64,000 nt of DNA from Rhodococcus sp. UNC23MFCrub1.1 (GTDB taxonomy: Bacteria > Actinomycetota > Actinomycetes > Mycobacteriales > Mycobacteriaceae), in contig NZ_JMLQ01000001.1 of the NCBI RefSeq assembly GCF_000686025.1, positions 558,001 through 622,000 on the forward strand. Reading direction: 5' to 3'. The position numbers and the translations under genes were made by a program. Below are positions 8,337 through 16,368 of this stretch, piece by piece. Each line of letters starts with the position of its first letter. The first letter of the stretch is position 1. The notes below the pieces were generated by a model, which saw only the letters and a list, made by a program, of their open reading frames with translations, ran no database searches and was not told the origin of the DNA.

Positions 8337-8356
8337 GTCCGTACGGAGTGAATCCT

Positions 8357-9838
8357 GTGTCCGAAACACTGGAATCGCGAGATACGTTGCTACGCAACGC
8401 CCCTGCCACGAGGGTGTCCAATGAACGTGGAATAGCGGACCGTCTTCGCGTCGATCCCGCACACACGATGGTCACCATCGCGGCAGACGCGACGGCAGCG
8501 ATCGTGGCTGTTGCCGTGGCGAGGTTCTGGCCGGGAACGGGCGGCATCGACTACGGCTGGGTGCCGTGGTTGTTCGTGCCGCTGGTTCTGCTCATCCTGG
8601 CGTCCCGCTCGCTCTACCGACGCGGACTCCGCCGGAACTTCCTCGACGAGATCGGTCCCGTCGAGACGTCCGTCGCGCTCGCCACTCTGCTGGTGCTGAC
8701 GATCTTGCTGGTCATCGGCACGGAGTACCGGCCCGGCCTCTTCATGGTCCGGGTGTGGATCGCCGCGGCGATCCTGGTGGCGGTGGCGCGGTTCCTGCGC
8801 ACCGCGATCCAGCGGTACCTGCGGGTGAACCACAAGTCGGCGGCTCCGACGCTCATCATCGGCGGCGGTCCGATCGCCCACCAGCTGGCGTCGCGCATGC
8901 ACCAGTTCCCCGAGTACGGCCTCGACCCCGTGGGCGTGCTCGACAAGGCACCCGCGGTCGATCCGCAGCCTGACACTCCCGAGGCACTGACCGTCCCCTA
9001 CATGGGCACACCGTCGCAGCTCGCGCAAGCCATCGAGCAGACCGGCGCCGAGGAGCTCGTCATCGGGTTCTCGGACGTTCCGACCGAGAGTCTGGTCAAG
9101 GCCATCCGCACCGCCCACTCGAACGGCATGCGAGTGTGGTTGGTACCGCGCCTGTTCGACACCGTCGGCGTGCGGACCCGCGTCGAGCATCTCGGCGGGT
9201 TGCCCCTGATGGTGCTGCCGCACACCGACCCCAAGGGCTGGCAGTTCGTCGTCAAGGGCGTCATGGACCGCACCCTGGCCGGACTGGGCGTGCTGGTCCT
9301 GTCCCCCGTCTTCCTGGTGCTCGCGCTGCTGGTCAAGACGAGCTCCCCCGGACCCATCTTCTTCTCCCAGGAGCGCATCGGCCGTGACGGAAAACCGTTC
9401 GGCTGCCTCAAGTTCCGGTCGATGCGTCCGCCGCGTGCCTCGGACGCCGAGTTCACTCGCGTCGAGGGCGCCGCTCCGGGCGGCGTCGAGGGCGTCGATC
9501 GCCGGACCCGTATCGGCAAGATCATGCGCCAGACGTCGCTGGACGAGCTGCCCCAGCTCCTCAACGTCGTTCGCGGCGACATGAGCCTCGTGGGTCCCCG
9601 ACCGGAGCGCCCCGCATACGTGGATCTGTTCGAGATGCAGATCCGCCGCTACGGTGAGCGTCACCGGGTGAAGGCCGGTGTCACCGGGTGGGCGCAGGTG
9701 CACGGACTGCGCGGACAGACGTCCATCGCCGACCGCGCCGAGTGGGACAACTACTACATCGAGAACTGGTCGCTGTCCCTCGACATCAAGATCCTCTTCC
9801 TCACCATCGCCGCGGTCCTGAAGAAGGCGGAAGACTGA
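8357..9838 (+). CDS. Polyprenyl-phosphate sugar-1-phosphate transferase (WcaJ/WbaP-like)
   Basis: 493-aa enzyme that starts polysaccharide assembly by moving a sugar phosphate from a nucleotide sugar onto the membrane lipid carrier. GTG 8357 is preferred to upstream starts because GGAG (8345-8348) sits eight bases before it. The N-terminal half has four membrane helices (about residues 35-150), then a CoA-binding-like Rossmann segment (TLIIGGGPIAHQLASRM). The C-terminal catalytic domain follows a fifth membrane segment and carries the family hallmarks PGPIFFSQERIGRDGK, KFRSMR, DELPQLLNVVRGDMSLVGPRPE and the VTGWAQVHGLRGQT block. It is the first gene of a long same-strand polysaccharide series. 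The sugar (glucose or galactose type) cannot be told from sequence. Confidence 0.93.
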   Translation: MSETLESRDTLLRNAPATRVSNERGIADRLRVDPAHTMVTIAADATAAIVAVAVARFWPGTGGIDYGWVPWLFVPLVLLILASRSLYRRGLRRNFLDEIGPVETSVALATLLVLTILLVIGTEYRPGLFMVRVWIAAAILVAVARFLRTAIQRYLRVNHKSAAPTLIIGGGPIAHQLASRMHQFPEYGLDPVGVLDKAPAVDPQPDTPEALTVPYMGTPSQLAQAIEQTGAEELVIGFSDVPTESLVKAIRTAHSNGMRVWLVPRLFDTVGVRTRVEHLGGLPLMVLPHTDPKGWQFVVKGVMDRTLAGLGVLVLSPVFLVLALLVKTSSPGPIFFSQERIGRDGKPFGCLKFRSMRPPRASDAEFTRVEGAAPGGVEGVDRRTRIGKIMRQTSLDELPQLLNVVRGDMSLVGPRPERPAYVDLFEMQIRRYGERHRVKAGVTGWAQVHGLRGQTSIADRAEWDNYYIENWSLSLDIKILFLTIAAVLKKAED

Positions 9839-9857
9839 CCGTGTCGGCGGTCCCGTC

Positions 9858-11231
9858 ATGCTGATCGTCCTCGAGGGTCTCGCCGCGGTCGTCGTGCTGG
9901 TCGTCGCGTTCCTGGTGGCACGCGCGGTCTTTCACCGACCGCAGCTCGGGGTGCTGCTGCTGGCCGCGTTCGTCCCGCTGAACGGTCTCCTCGCCATCCT
10001 TCCGTTGCCCGGCTTCGTCGCCGGCTGGAAGGAGGGCCTGGTGATCTTCACGCTCGGCAGCGCCTGGATCGGGCGCAGTCGAGCGCTGGGCCCGCGTCGT
10101 CCGACACTGCTGATGCCCTGGTGGCCGGCCGCAGCCCTGTTCGTGGTGTTCGGGACCGCGTCGGCACTGCTGTCGTTCGGGGTCATCGGCTTCGTCGGCA
10201 TCAAGGTGACGTTCTTCTACCTGCTGCTGGTGGCGATCCTGTGGCTCGCGCCGTTCGACGCCCGCGACCGGGACCACCTCGTCAGCATCCTCATGGGCAT
10301 GGGCGCGTTCACGTCCCTGGTCGGCATCGCCCAGTTGCTCGCGGGACCGGCGGCGCTCGTGGCGATCGGGTACGAGTACGGCACCCAGGTCCGGACGTCG
10401 GGCGGGCTGCTCCGCACGTTCAGCACGTTCAACCTGCCCTTCCCGTTCGGGCTCTACGTGATGCTGTCGCTGCTCGTCGGCGGAGCCGTGGCGCTCGCGA
10501 ACCCCATGCGCCGGCGCAACCTGCTGTTCCTGTGCGCGAGCCCGTTCATGGTGGTCGCCATGTCGAGTGCCATCGTGCGAGCGGCGCTGCTCGGACTCGC
10601 GGTCGGGCTGATCTATATGACCATCATCCGGTTCCGCGCACTCGGCGGTCTGCTCGTGATCATGGCGGCGCTCGTCGGCGCGATCCTGCCGTTCGTCCCC
10701 AAGATCACGTCGGTCTTCTTCTCGTCGAGCAGCCTGAACGAACGTGGCGGTCGATGGAACGAGGTCATCGAGAAGGTGCGCACCCACTGGCTCGGCGAGG
10801 GGCTCGGGTCGAGTGGTGCGGCAGCGGACCGGATCTCGTCGGCGCAGGGTGAGAACATCACCGGGTCGCTCGGGCTGTCCACCAACTACCAGCCCGACAA
10901 CTACTACGTGAAGACGGCTCTCGAACTCGGTCCGATCGGACTGTGGGCCGTCCTCGCGCTCCTGGTGACCGCCCTGATCTGGTGCACGCGACTCTCCCGC
11001 ACCCTCCCCGGTCAGGACGGCGCGCTGACACTCGGTGTCGGCGCCTCCATCGTCGCGGCGATGTTCGCGTCGCTGGTGGCCACCTATTTCGAGATCTTCC
11101 CTATCGACGTCTATTTCTGGCTCTTGTTAGGAGTTGTGGGATGCGCAGCAGCACAACACGAATCGTTTTCGGGGCCCTCGCCCTCCGTCCCGGCGGCAGC
11201 GGCGTCCAGACGTACATCCGTGAGCTCCTGA
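9858..11231 (+). CDS. O-antigen ligase/polymerase-type membrane protein (Wzy-like)
   Basis: 457-aa polytopic protein with about 11-12 membrane helices and a large extracytoplasmic loop around residues 285-355 (FFSSSSLNERGGRWNEVIEKV and TNYQPDNYYVKTALELG). The GRWNEV and DNYY..ALELGPIG patterns are typical of the Wzy/WaaL superfamily (PF04932 type). In this context it probably polymerises lipid-linked repeat units outside the membrane. The open frame runs 91 bases into the next gene, whose ATG at 11141 has its own AGGAG, so the last 30 residues (serine/alanine-rich) are encoded in an overlap and may be non-conserved. It lies 19 bases after the phosphotransferase gene, probably the same operon. 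Confidence 0.87.
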   Translation: MLIVLEGLAAVVVLVVAFLVARAVFHRPQLGVLLLAAFVPLNGLLAILPLPGFVAGWKEGLVIFTLGSAWIGRSRALGPRRPTLLMPWWPAAALFVVFGTASALLSFGVIGFVGIKVTFFYLLLVAILWLAPFDARDRDHLVSILMGMGAFTSLVGIAQLLAGPAALVAIGYEYGTQVRTSGGLLRTFSTFNLPFPFGLYVMLSLLVGGAVALANPMRRRNLLFLCASPFMVVAMSSAIVRAALLGLAVGLIYMTIIRFRALGGLLVIMAALVGAILPFVPKITSVFFSSSSLNERGGRWNEVIEKVRTHWLGEGLGSSGAAADRISSAQGENITGSLGLSTNYQPDNYYVKTALELGPIGLWAVLALLVTALIWCTRLSRTLPGQDGALTLGVGASIVAAMFASLVATYFEIFPIDVYFWLLLGVVGCAAAQHESFSGPSPSVPAAAASRRTSVSS

Positions 11232-12193
11232 GGGAGCTGCCCGGCCGTCTCCCCGGAACGGACCTCGCCGCCGTCGTTCAGAAGGACGCGATCGGCGAGT
11301 TGCCGACGGGCGTCGACGCGCTCCCCCGGCCGGTGTCCGGCGGTGCCGTCCGCGCGGTGCTCGGTGCGCTCCCGGTCGGATCGCACGACGTGGTCCACGG
11401 GCTCGACGTCGATCTCCCCCTCGTCGGCCGGGGCGCCACCGTCGCCACGGTGCACGACATCTCGGTCATCGACATGCCGTCCGCGTCGAGTCGCTTCCGC
11501 GCCGCCGGCGAACAGCGCCTCGTGCGACGGTCGCTGCGCAAGGCCGACCTGCTCATCGCCGTCTCGCAATTCACCGCCGACCGCATCAAGGCCGTCAGCG
11601 GCCGCGACGCCGCGGTCGTCGAACTCGCCCCGGCAGCCTGGGCCGTTCCCCCGGAGGACGGCGCGGTGGAGACGGTGCGCGCGAAGTACGGTCTGCCCGA
11701 ACGCTTCGTCATGCAGGTGGGCACCGTGGAGCCGCGCAAGAACGTGCAGTTGGTCGCCGACGCCGCGGAGAAGCTGGGCGTGCCCTTCTTCCTGGCGGGC
11801 GCGGGGTCCACGGGCCCGGACGCACCCCGCTACGCGACCGGGCTCGGCTACGTCGACGTGGAGGACCTGCCCGCGCTGTACGCGGCGGCGACCGTCACCG
11901 CGTACGCGTCGCGCTACGAAGGCTTCGGGCTGCCCCCGGTCGAAGCGATGGCGTGCGGCGGCGCCGTGGTCGCGAGTGCGGTGGGCGCCCTGCCCGAGGT
12001 GGTCGGCAAGGGCGCCGTGCTGCTCGACAACGAGCGGGTCGACGACTGGGCGGAGGCACTGAGCCCGTTGATGTTCGACGAGACGGCGCGCGCGGACCTG
12101 GTGACCGAGGCCCTGCACGCGATGGCCGACCTGACGTGGGCCCGGACCGCCGAGCGCACCGCGGACGCCTATCGGGACGCAGGCCTGCTCTGA
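11141..12193 (+). CDS. Glycosyltransferase, family 4 type
   Basis: 350-aa GT-B enzyme. ATG 11141 is supported by AGGAG at 11129-11133. The N-terminal domain includes GGSGVQTYIRELL and VATVHDISVIDMP. The C-terminal nucleotide-sugar domain starts at QVGTVEPRKNVQLV, with the sugar-donor EX7E block in YEGFGLPPVEAMACGG. The HDIS..D pattern resembles the mannosyl/glucosyl transferases of GT4. It adds a sugar to the growing lipid-linked repeat unit on the cytoplasmic face. It overlaps the end of the polymerase frame and is coupled by TGATG to the flippase gene. Donor and linkage are not predictable. Confidence 0.88.
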   Translation: MRSSTTRIVFGALALRPGGSGVQTYIRELLRELPGRLPGTDLAAVVQKDAIGELPTGVDALPRPVSGGAVRAVLGALPVGSHDVVHGLDVDLPLVGRGATVATVHDISVIDMPSASSRFRAAGEQRLVRRSLRKADLLIAVSQFTADRIKAVSGRDAAVVELAPAAWAVPPEDGAVETVRAKYGLPERFVMQVGTVEPRKNVQLVADAAEKLGVPFFLAGAGSTGPDAPRYATGLGYVDVEDLPALYAAATVTAYASRYEGFGLPPVEAMACGGAVVASAVGALPEVVGKGAVLLDNERVDDWAEALSPLMFDETARADLVTEALHAMADLTWARTAERTADAYRDAGLL

Positions 12194-13743
12194 TGGACGA
12201 CGACATCACCGTCGAGGGTGCCGTGATCCCCGAACCCGAGACCCCCGAACCTGAGACGACGGCACCTGAAACCACGGCACCCGACTATCGCGCGCTCGCC
12301 GCCGATCCGAAGGCGGCGGCGCGGGCAACCGCGGCGGTGCTGATCTCCCGCGTGATCGTGGCGGGACTCGGCTGGGTGGGCAGCGTCATCGTGGCCCGCT
12401 CGCTGAGCCCCGAGGGGTGGGGTCAGTTCAGCTTCGTCTTCGCGCTGCTCGGACTCATGTCCGTCGTCACCGACCTCGGCGTCGGCCGCGTCGTCCTGGC
12501 CCGACTGATGGACGACGACGCCGAGGAGATCGGCCGCACCGCCTCGTCGTTCCTCGCACTGCGCACCGTGCTCGGACTCGTGGGGTACGTGCTCGCCGTC
12601 GGCTACGTCGTGGTGCTGCAGTACCCGGGTGAGGTCATCGCGGCGACCGCTCTGGGCGGCCTCGTCGTGGTGTTCGCGACGCCGTCCCACGCACTCTCCG
12701 TGCTGTTCCAGGCTCGCCATCGACTGTTGCTGGTCGCGGTCATCGAGAGCCTGGGCCAGGGCCTGCAGTTGGTGCTCACGATCCTCGCCGCCGTCTTCGC
12801 GCCGGTGCTGCTGATCTTCGTGCTGCCGGCCGTGCTCAACGAGGCGTTCCGCGCGGTCGGCAAGGGTCTCGCGGTGCGGCGGCGGTCGGTGGGCTTGCGC
12901 CCGTCTCGTCACATCGACGTCCACCGGTGGGGTGCCTACCTCCGCGAGGCGATTCCCCTCGCGATCGGCTTCGCGCTGACCATCGCGATGCTGAAGATCG
13001 ACGTCCTGATGCTGAGCCTTCTCGACACCTTCGACGCGGTCGGCCTGTACTCCATCGGCTACAAGTTCTCCGACATGATGGACACCATCGCGCTGGCCGC
13101 CGTGGCGCCGGTGAGCACCCTCCTCGTGGCGGCCTGGCCGAGCGAGACGGCCACGTTCCGCGCCCGATCCCGTTCCGCGGGACTGTACTTCGCGACCTTC
13201 GGCGCCGTCGCCGTCGCCGGCTTCTGGCCCTCTGCCGAGCCGCTCATCCGCCTGCTCTACGGCGAGCGCTTCGCTCCCGGTTCCGACGCGGCACGGCTCC
13301 TCGTCCTCGGTGCCGCGATCATGTCGCTCATCCTGCTCGGCATCTTCCTGCTCGCCTCCGCGGGGATGCAGCGGCACTACCCGCTCGTCGCGCTGTTCGG
13401 CCTCGCTCTCAACATCGGCCTCAACGTCGCGCTCATCCCGAGGTTGTCCTACAACGGATCCGCCATCGCCACCGTCGTCACGTTCGGTGTCACGGTGATC
13501 ATGCTGTGGGTCGTGATCGAGCGCAGCATGCCCATGTCGGGGCTGCTCGCCGTGTCGCCGATCCTCGTGCTCGCCGCCGTCACGGCCGCGGTGACGGTCG
13601 GGGCGACACTGCTCGTCGACGCGGCACCGTCCCTGTGGTTCCTGATCTCGGTCGTCGCGGCGCTCCTGGTCGCCGCGTGCGGGTTCCTCCTGACCAAGCG
13701 TGACTCGCGCAGCAACTCTCCTGCCCCGGAGGTCGCCTCGTGA
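12193..13743 (+). CDS. Polysaccharide flippase (Wzx/MATE-like)
   Basis: 516-aa integral membrane protein with an acidic, proline/threonine-rich cytoplasmic N-terminus (about 1-35, PETPEPETTAPE repeats) followed by about 14 helices. The first helices carry LISRVIVAGLGWVGSVIVAR and the LSPEGWGQFSF motif typical of polysaccharide biosynthesis (PF01943/PF13440) exporters. It would flip lipid-linked oligosaccharides across the membrane for the polymerase at 9858. Its start overlaps the previous stop by one base, and its end overlaps the next gene's GTG as GTGA, so all three should be translated together. The acidic N-terminal tail is unusual for the family. Confidence 0.9.
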   Translation: MDDDITVEGAVIPEPETPEPETTAPETTAPDYRALAADPKAAARATAAVLISRVIVAGLGWVGSVIVARSLSPEGWGQFSFVFALLGLMSVVTDLGVGRVVLARLMDDDAEEIGRTASSFLALRTVLGLVGYVLAVGYVVVLQYPGEVIAATALGGLVVVFATPSHALSVLFQARHRLLLVAVIESLGQGLQLVLTILAAVFAPVLLIFVLPAVLNEAFRAVGKGLAVRRRSVGLRPSRHIDVHRWGAYLREAIPLAIGFALTIAMLKIDVLMLSLLDTFDAVGLYSIGYKFSDMMDTIALAAVAPVSTLLVAAWPSETATFRARSRSAGLYFATFGAVAVAGFWPSAEPLIRLLYGERFAPGSDAARLLVLGAAIMSLILLGIFLLASAGMQRHYPLVALFGLALNIGLNVALIPRLSYNGSAIATVVTFGVTVIMLWVVIERSMPMSGLLAVSPILVLAAVTAAVTVGATLLVDAAPSLWFLISVVAALLVAACGFLLTKRDSRSNSPAPEVAS

Positions 13744-14825
13744 CTCCGGATCGCACCACCGTGTTCGTCGCGCACACCGCGAACATCTCGGGTGCCGAGA
13801 AGATGCTGCTGTCGCTGGTGTCCGAGGCACTGCGGGGGCCGGGCGACGTCACCGTCGTCTGTCCCGTCGGGGCGCTGTCCGAGGCGCTGCCCGACGCCGC
13901 GGTGCACGTCGCGATCCCCGAGCTGGGCCTGGGCGGAGAGCAGGGAGTCGCCCGCATCGGCGCCGCGGCGAGGATGGCGGCGCGGTGGGTGTCCGCCGCA
14001 CGGACGCTGCGTGCGGTGACGCGACGGCCGGCGACCCACACCGTCGTCAACTCGCTGTTCGCCCTCCCCGCAGCGCGACTCGCCCGGCCACCGCACGGTG
14101 TCGCCTGGCTGGTGCACGATGCGATCGCGGCGGGACGCCAGCGCGCCGTGGCATCGGCGAGTCGAGGCGCCGTCCGCCGCGCGGTCGCGTGCACGTCCGC
14201 CGCGGCGGCACCGGTACGCGACCTCGGCATCGAGGTGGAGATCGTGCCCTACGGCGTGCCGTGGCCCGTGGAGGATTTCGCCGCCCCCACGCACTCGCCG
14301 CCCGTCGTGGGCATGCTCGCGCTCCTCACTCCGTGGAAGGGGCACCTCGTCCTGCTCGACGCGGTCGCGACGCTCGACGACGTGATGGTCGAACTTGCGG
14401 GCGGCAGCTTCTCCGGCGATCAGGCGTACGTCGACGAACTGCACACGCGGGCAGCACGTCCCGATCTCGCGGGACGTGTCCGCTTCCTCGGGCACGTCGA
14501 TCCCGACAGCGCGCTGCGCCGGTGGGACGTCGTGGTGTCGGCCAGCGTTCTCCCCGAGGCGGGGCCCCTGTCCGTCCTCGAGGCCATGTCCCACGGGGTG
14601 CCGGTGGTGGCCACCGATCACGGCGGTCCCACCGAGTTCCTCGCTCGCGGGGAGGGCGTGCTGGTCCCGCCGGGTGACGCGGCGGCACTGGCCGACGCTC
14701 TGCGAAGGGTGCTCGGCGACGACGCGGCGCGCGCGGACATGGGAGCACGCGCGCGGGACACCGTCGCGACGCGTCACGACATCTCGGTCACCCTCCCCCG
14801 ACTGTTGACGGAATTGACCGCATGA
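13740..14825 (+). CDS. Glycosyltransferase, family 4 type
   Basis: 361-aa GT-B glycosyltransferase. GTG 13740 overlaps the flippase stop. Visible elements are HTANISGAEKMLLSL at the N-terminus (acceptor domain), VGMLALLTPWKGH at the start of the donor domain, and the E-x7-E block within LPEAGPLSVLEAMSHGVPV followed by ATDHGGPTEFL. It works on the cytoplasmic side on the same lipid-linked repeat as its neighbours. It ends the first coupled block; a 211-bp intergenic region with its own promoter-like signals follows. Confidence 0.88.
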   Translation: MTPDRTTVFVAHTANISGAEKMLLSLVSEALRGPGDVTVVCPVGALSEALPDAAVHVAIPELGLGGEQGVARIGAAARMAARWVSAARTLRAVTRRPATHTVVNSLFALPAARLARPPHGVAWLVHDAIAAGRQRAVASASRGAVRRAVACTSAAAAPVRDLGIEVEIVPYGVPWPVEDFAAPTHSPPVVGMLALLTPWKGHLVLLDAVATLDDVMVELAGGSFSGDQAYVDELHTRAARPDLAGRVRFLGHVDPDSALRRWDVVVSASVLPEAGPLSVLEAMSHGVPVVATDHGGPTEFLARGEGVLVPPGDAAALADALRRVLGDDAARADMGARARDTVATRHDISVTLPRLLTELTA

Positions 14826-14939
14826 ATGCCACGACAGAAAGAGCCATCATCCATTCCTCACGCGCCCAGAATGGGTACCGCGTCGGTTTCACGACGGCCC
14901 TCGGACCGATCTCCCGAACGGTGACACACGGCAATTCGC

Positions 14940-14983
14940 CTACGCAGGAATGGTCTCCGTCCCTGCGTAGTATCGAATGGGAC
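14940..14983 (+). promoter_or_regulatory. Inverted repeat and -10 element before chain-length gene
   Basis: CTACGCAGG (14940-14948) and CCTGCGTAG (14972-14980) form a perfect 9-bp inverted repeat with a 23-base spacer. TAGTAT (14978-14983) overlaps the right arm and is a good -10. Inside the left part lies GGAATGGTCT (14947-14956), which matches AGAATGGTCT at 8298-8307 upstream of the first EPS gene. A repressor or activator bound here would control a second transcript of the EPS locus. A CCATTC-N12-GAATGG pair lies further upstream at 14851-14874. Confidence 0.5.
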
Positions 14984-15036
14984 ATGCCGTCGACCGGGCA
15001 TGACCGCACGCGCACCAGCAACTCGAGGAGATTCGG

Positions 15037-16368
15037 TTGGCGCCCGTAGACGACCCCGTGCACCGCGGAGACGTACCTCCGCCGATAGATCTCGCCGGGC
15101 ACATGCGGGAACTGGGACGCGCGTTCCTTCCCGCTCTGATCATCGCGCTGATCGTCGGCGCCGGCGTCTTCGCCCTCCGCGAGTACGGCACCGAGAAGCA
15201 GTACGCGGCATCCGTCGTGACGGAGATCCGGGCGACCGGCGAGGTGATCCCCGGCGACGCGTTCATCGAGCAGCTGCGCGCCCCGTTCATCGGGCTGGCC
15301 GCGGACAACGACGTGCTCGATCAGGTGCTGTCGCAGGTCGACACAGGCTGGGACGCCGGTGAGCTCGCCTCCCACCTCGAGCTCGCCCCGGGAACGTCGC
15401 CGGCGCTGCTCACCTTCACCGTCACCGCGGACTCCCCCGAGCTCGCCCTCGAGGTCGCCCGCACCACGGTGACCACGGTGTCGCAGGCGTCGTCGGCCAA
15501 CGCCGCCCGCAACGCACAGGGGCAGCTCGAGCAGGTCCAGGCCTCGATTGCCGCCGAGGAGGCGCGCAACTCCCAGCTCATCCCGGGCGACCCCGCCCGC
15601 TCCGCGTCGGACCAGTCGCTCGCCGACCTCCGCGACCAGCTGACACAGCTCCAGAGCACGGGCGGCGGGAACCAGCTGGTGGTGCTCGCCGTGCCCGAGC
15701 AGAGCACCGCCCCCGTCTCACCGATGCCGGCCTCGGAGGCCTCCGTCGCGGGTCTGGTGGCGTTCATCGTCGCCGCCGAGCTGATCGTGTTGCTGCGCAG
15801 TCGACTCGGGCGTCGTCCGCGGCCCGCGTGGGCCCGCCGCGTCGCTCGCAAGTACCAGGCCGACTTCGATCCGAAGGTGACCACGGGCCTGCCGCCCATC
15901 GTCGCCGCGACGGTGGCCGCGTCGGACCGGGGCGCGTCGTCGTCCAACGGGAACGGCAGCAACGGCAACGGCACCCGGTCGGCCGGCGCTCGCCACGCCG
16001 CTCACGGTCGCATCGAGCAGAACGTGCTGGTACTCGTCGGTGACGACGCCGTGTATCCGGCTCCCACCTCCCTCTCCACGGGCGGGCAGCCCCGCCACCC
16101 GGACGCACTCGTCGGGGCCGACCTCACGAGCGAGTGGTGGACCTTCGTCGACGTGCACGACGTCGAGACCGCGGTGGTACTACTGTCGTCCGGTGGACGC
16201 GACCGCCGAGCTGCCGAGGGAGTGCTGAAGCAGCTGCGGACGTTCGGCATCCACACTCACCTCGTCGTGCAACCGTCCGGCCGCAAGCGCCGGTCCGATC
16301 CCGCCCCGGGTGGACGCACGGCCTCCCAGCGCCCCGAGGAACAGGTCGGACACAATGCCAGACACTGA
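15037..16368 (+). CDS. Polysaccharide co-polymerase / chain-length determinant (Wzz-like)
   Basis: 443-aa membrane protein. TTG 15037 is the start because GAGGAG (15025-15030) is ideally placed. A first membrane helix is at about residues 31-47 and a second at about 236-252, enclosing a periplasmic helical domain (SPELALEVARTTVTTV and an alanine/glutamine-rich coiled coil at 160-205), which is the Wzz/PCP plan. The C-terminal cytoplasmic part lacks a Walker A kinase site. It contains a serine/asparagine/glycine-rich linker (SSSNGNGSNGNG) and a domain that resembles a degenerate nucleotide-binding fold. It sets chain length with the polymerase at 9858. Its end overlaps the next glycosyltransferase by 14 bases. 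Confidence 0.78.
   Translation: MAPVDDPVHRGDVPPPIDLAGHMRELGRAFLPALIIALIVGAGVFALREYGTEKQYAASVVTEIRATGEVIPGDAFIEQLRAPFIGLAADNDVLDQVLSQVDTGWDAGELASHLELAPGTSPALLTFTVTADSPELALEVARTTVTTVSQASSANAARNAQGQLEQVQASIAAEEARNSQLIPGDPARSASDQSLADLRDQLTQLQSTGGGNQLVVLAVPEQSTAPVSPMPASEASVAGLVAFIVAAELIVLLRSRLGRRPRPAWARRVARKYQADFDPKVTTGLPPIVAATVAASDRGASSSNGNGSNGNGTRSAGARHAAHGRIEQNVLVLVGDDAVYPAPTSLSTGGQPRHPDALVGADLTSEWWTFVDVHDVETAVVLLSSGGRDRRAAEGVLKQLRTFGIHTHLVVQPSGRKRRSDPAPGGRTASQRPEEQVGHNARH

Noticed and set aside
8390-9859. Long minus-strand frame opposite the phosphotransferase
   Set aside because: Composition (H, D, R, Q-rich) is typical of the antisense of GC-rich coding DNA, and the plus strand carries clear family motifs.
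12169-13830. 553-codon minus-strand frame opposite the flippase
   Set aside because: Antisense shadow of a membrane protein gene; product is low-complexity with no family features.
14822-15049. 75-codon frame overlapping the GT4 stop by ATGA
   Set aside because: It crosses the palindromic promoter region and the TTG start of the next gene; no domain and no RBS. Treated as intergenic.
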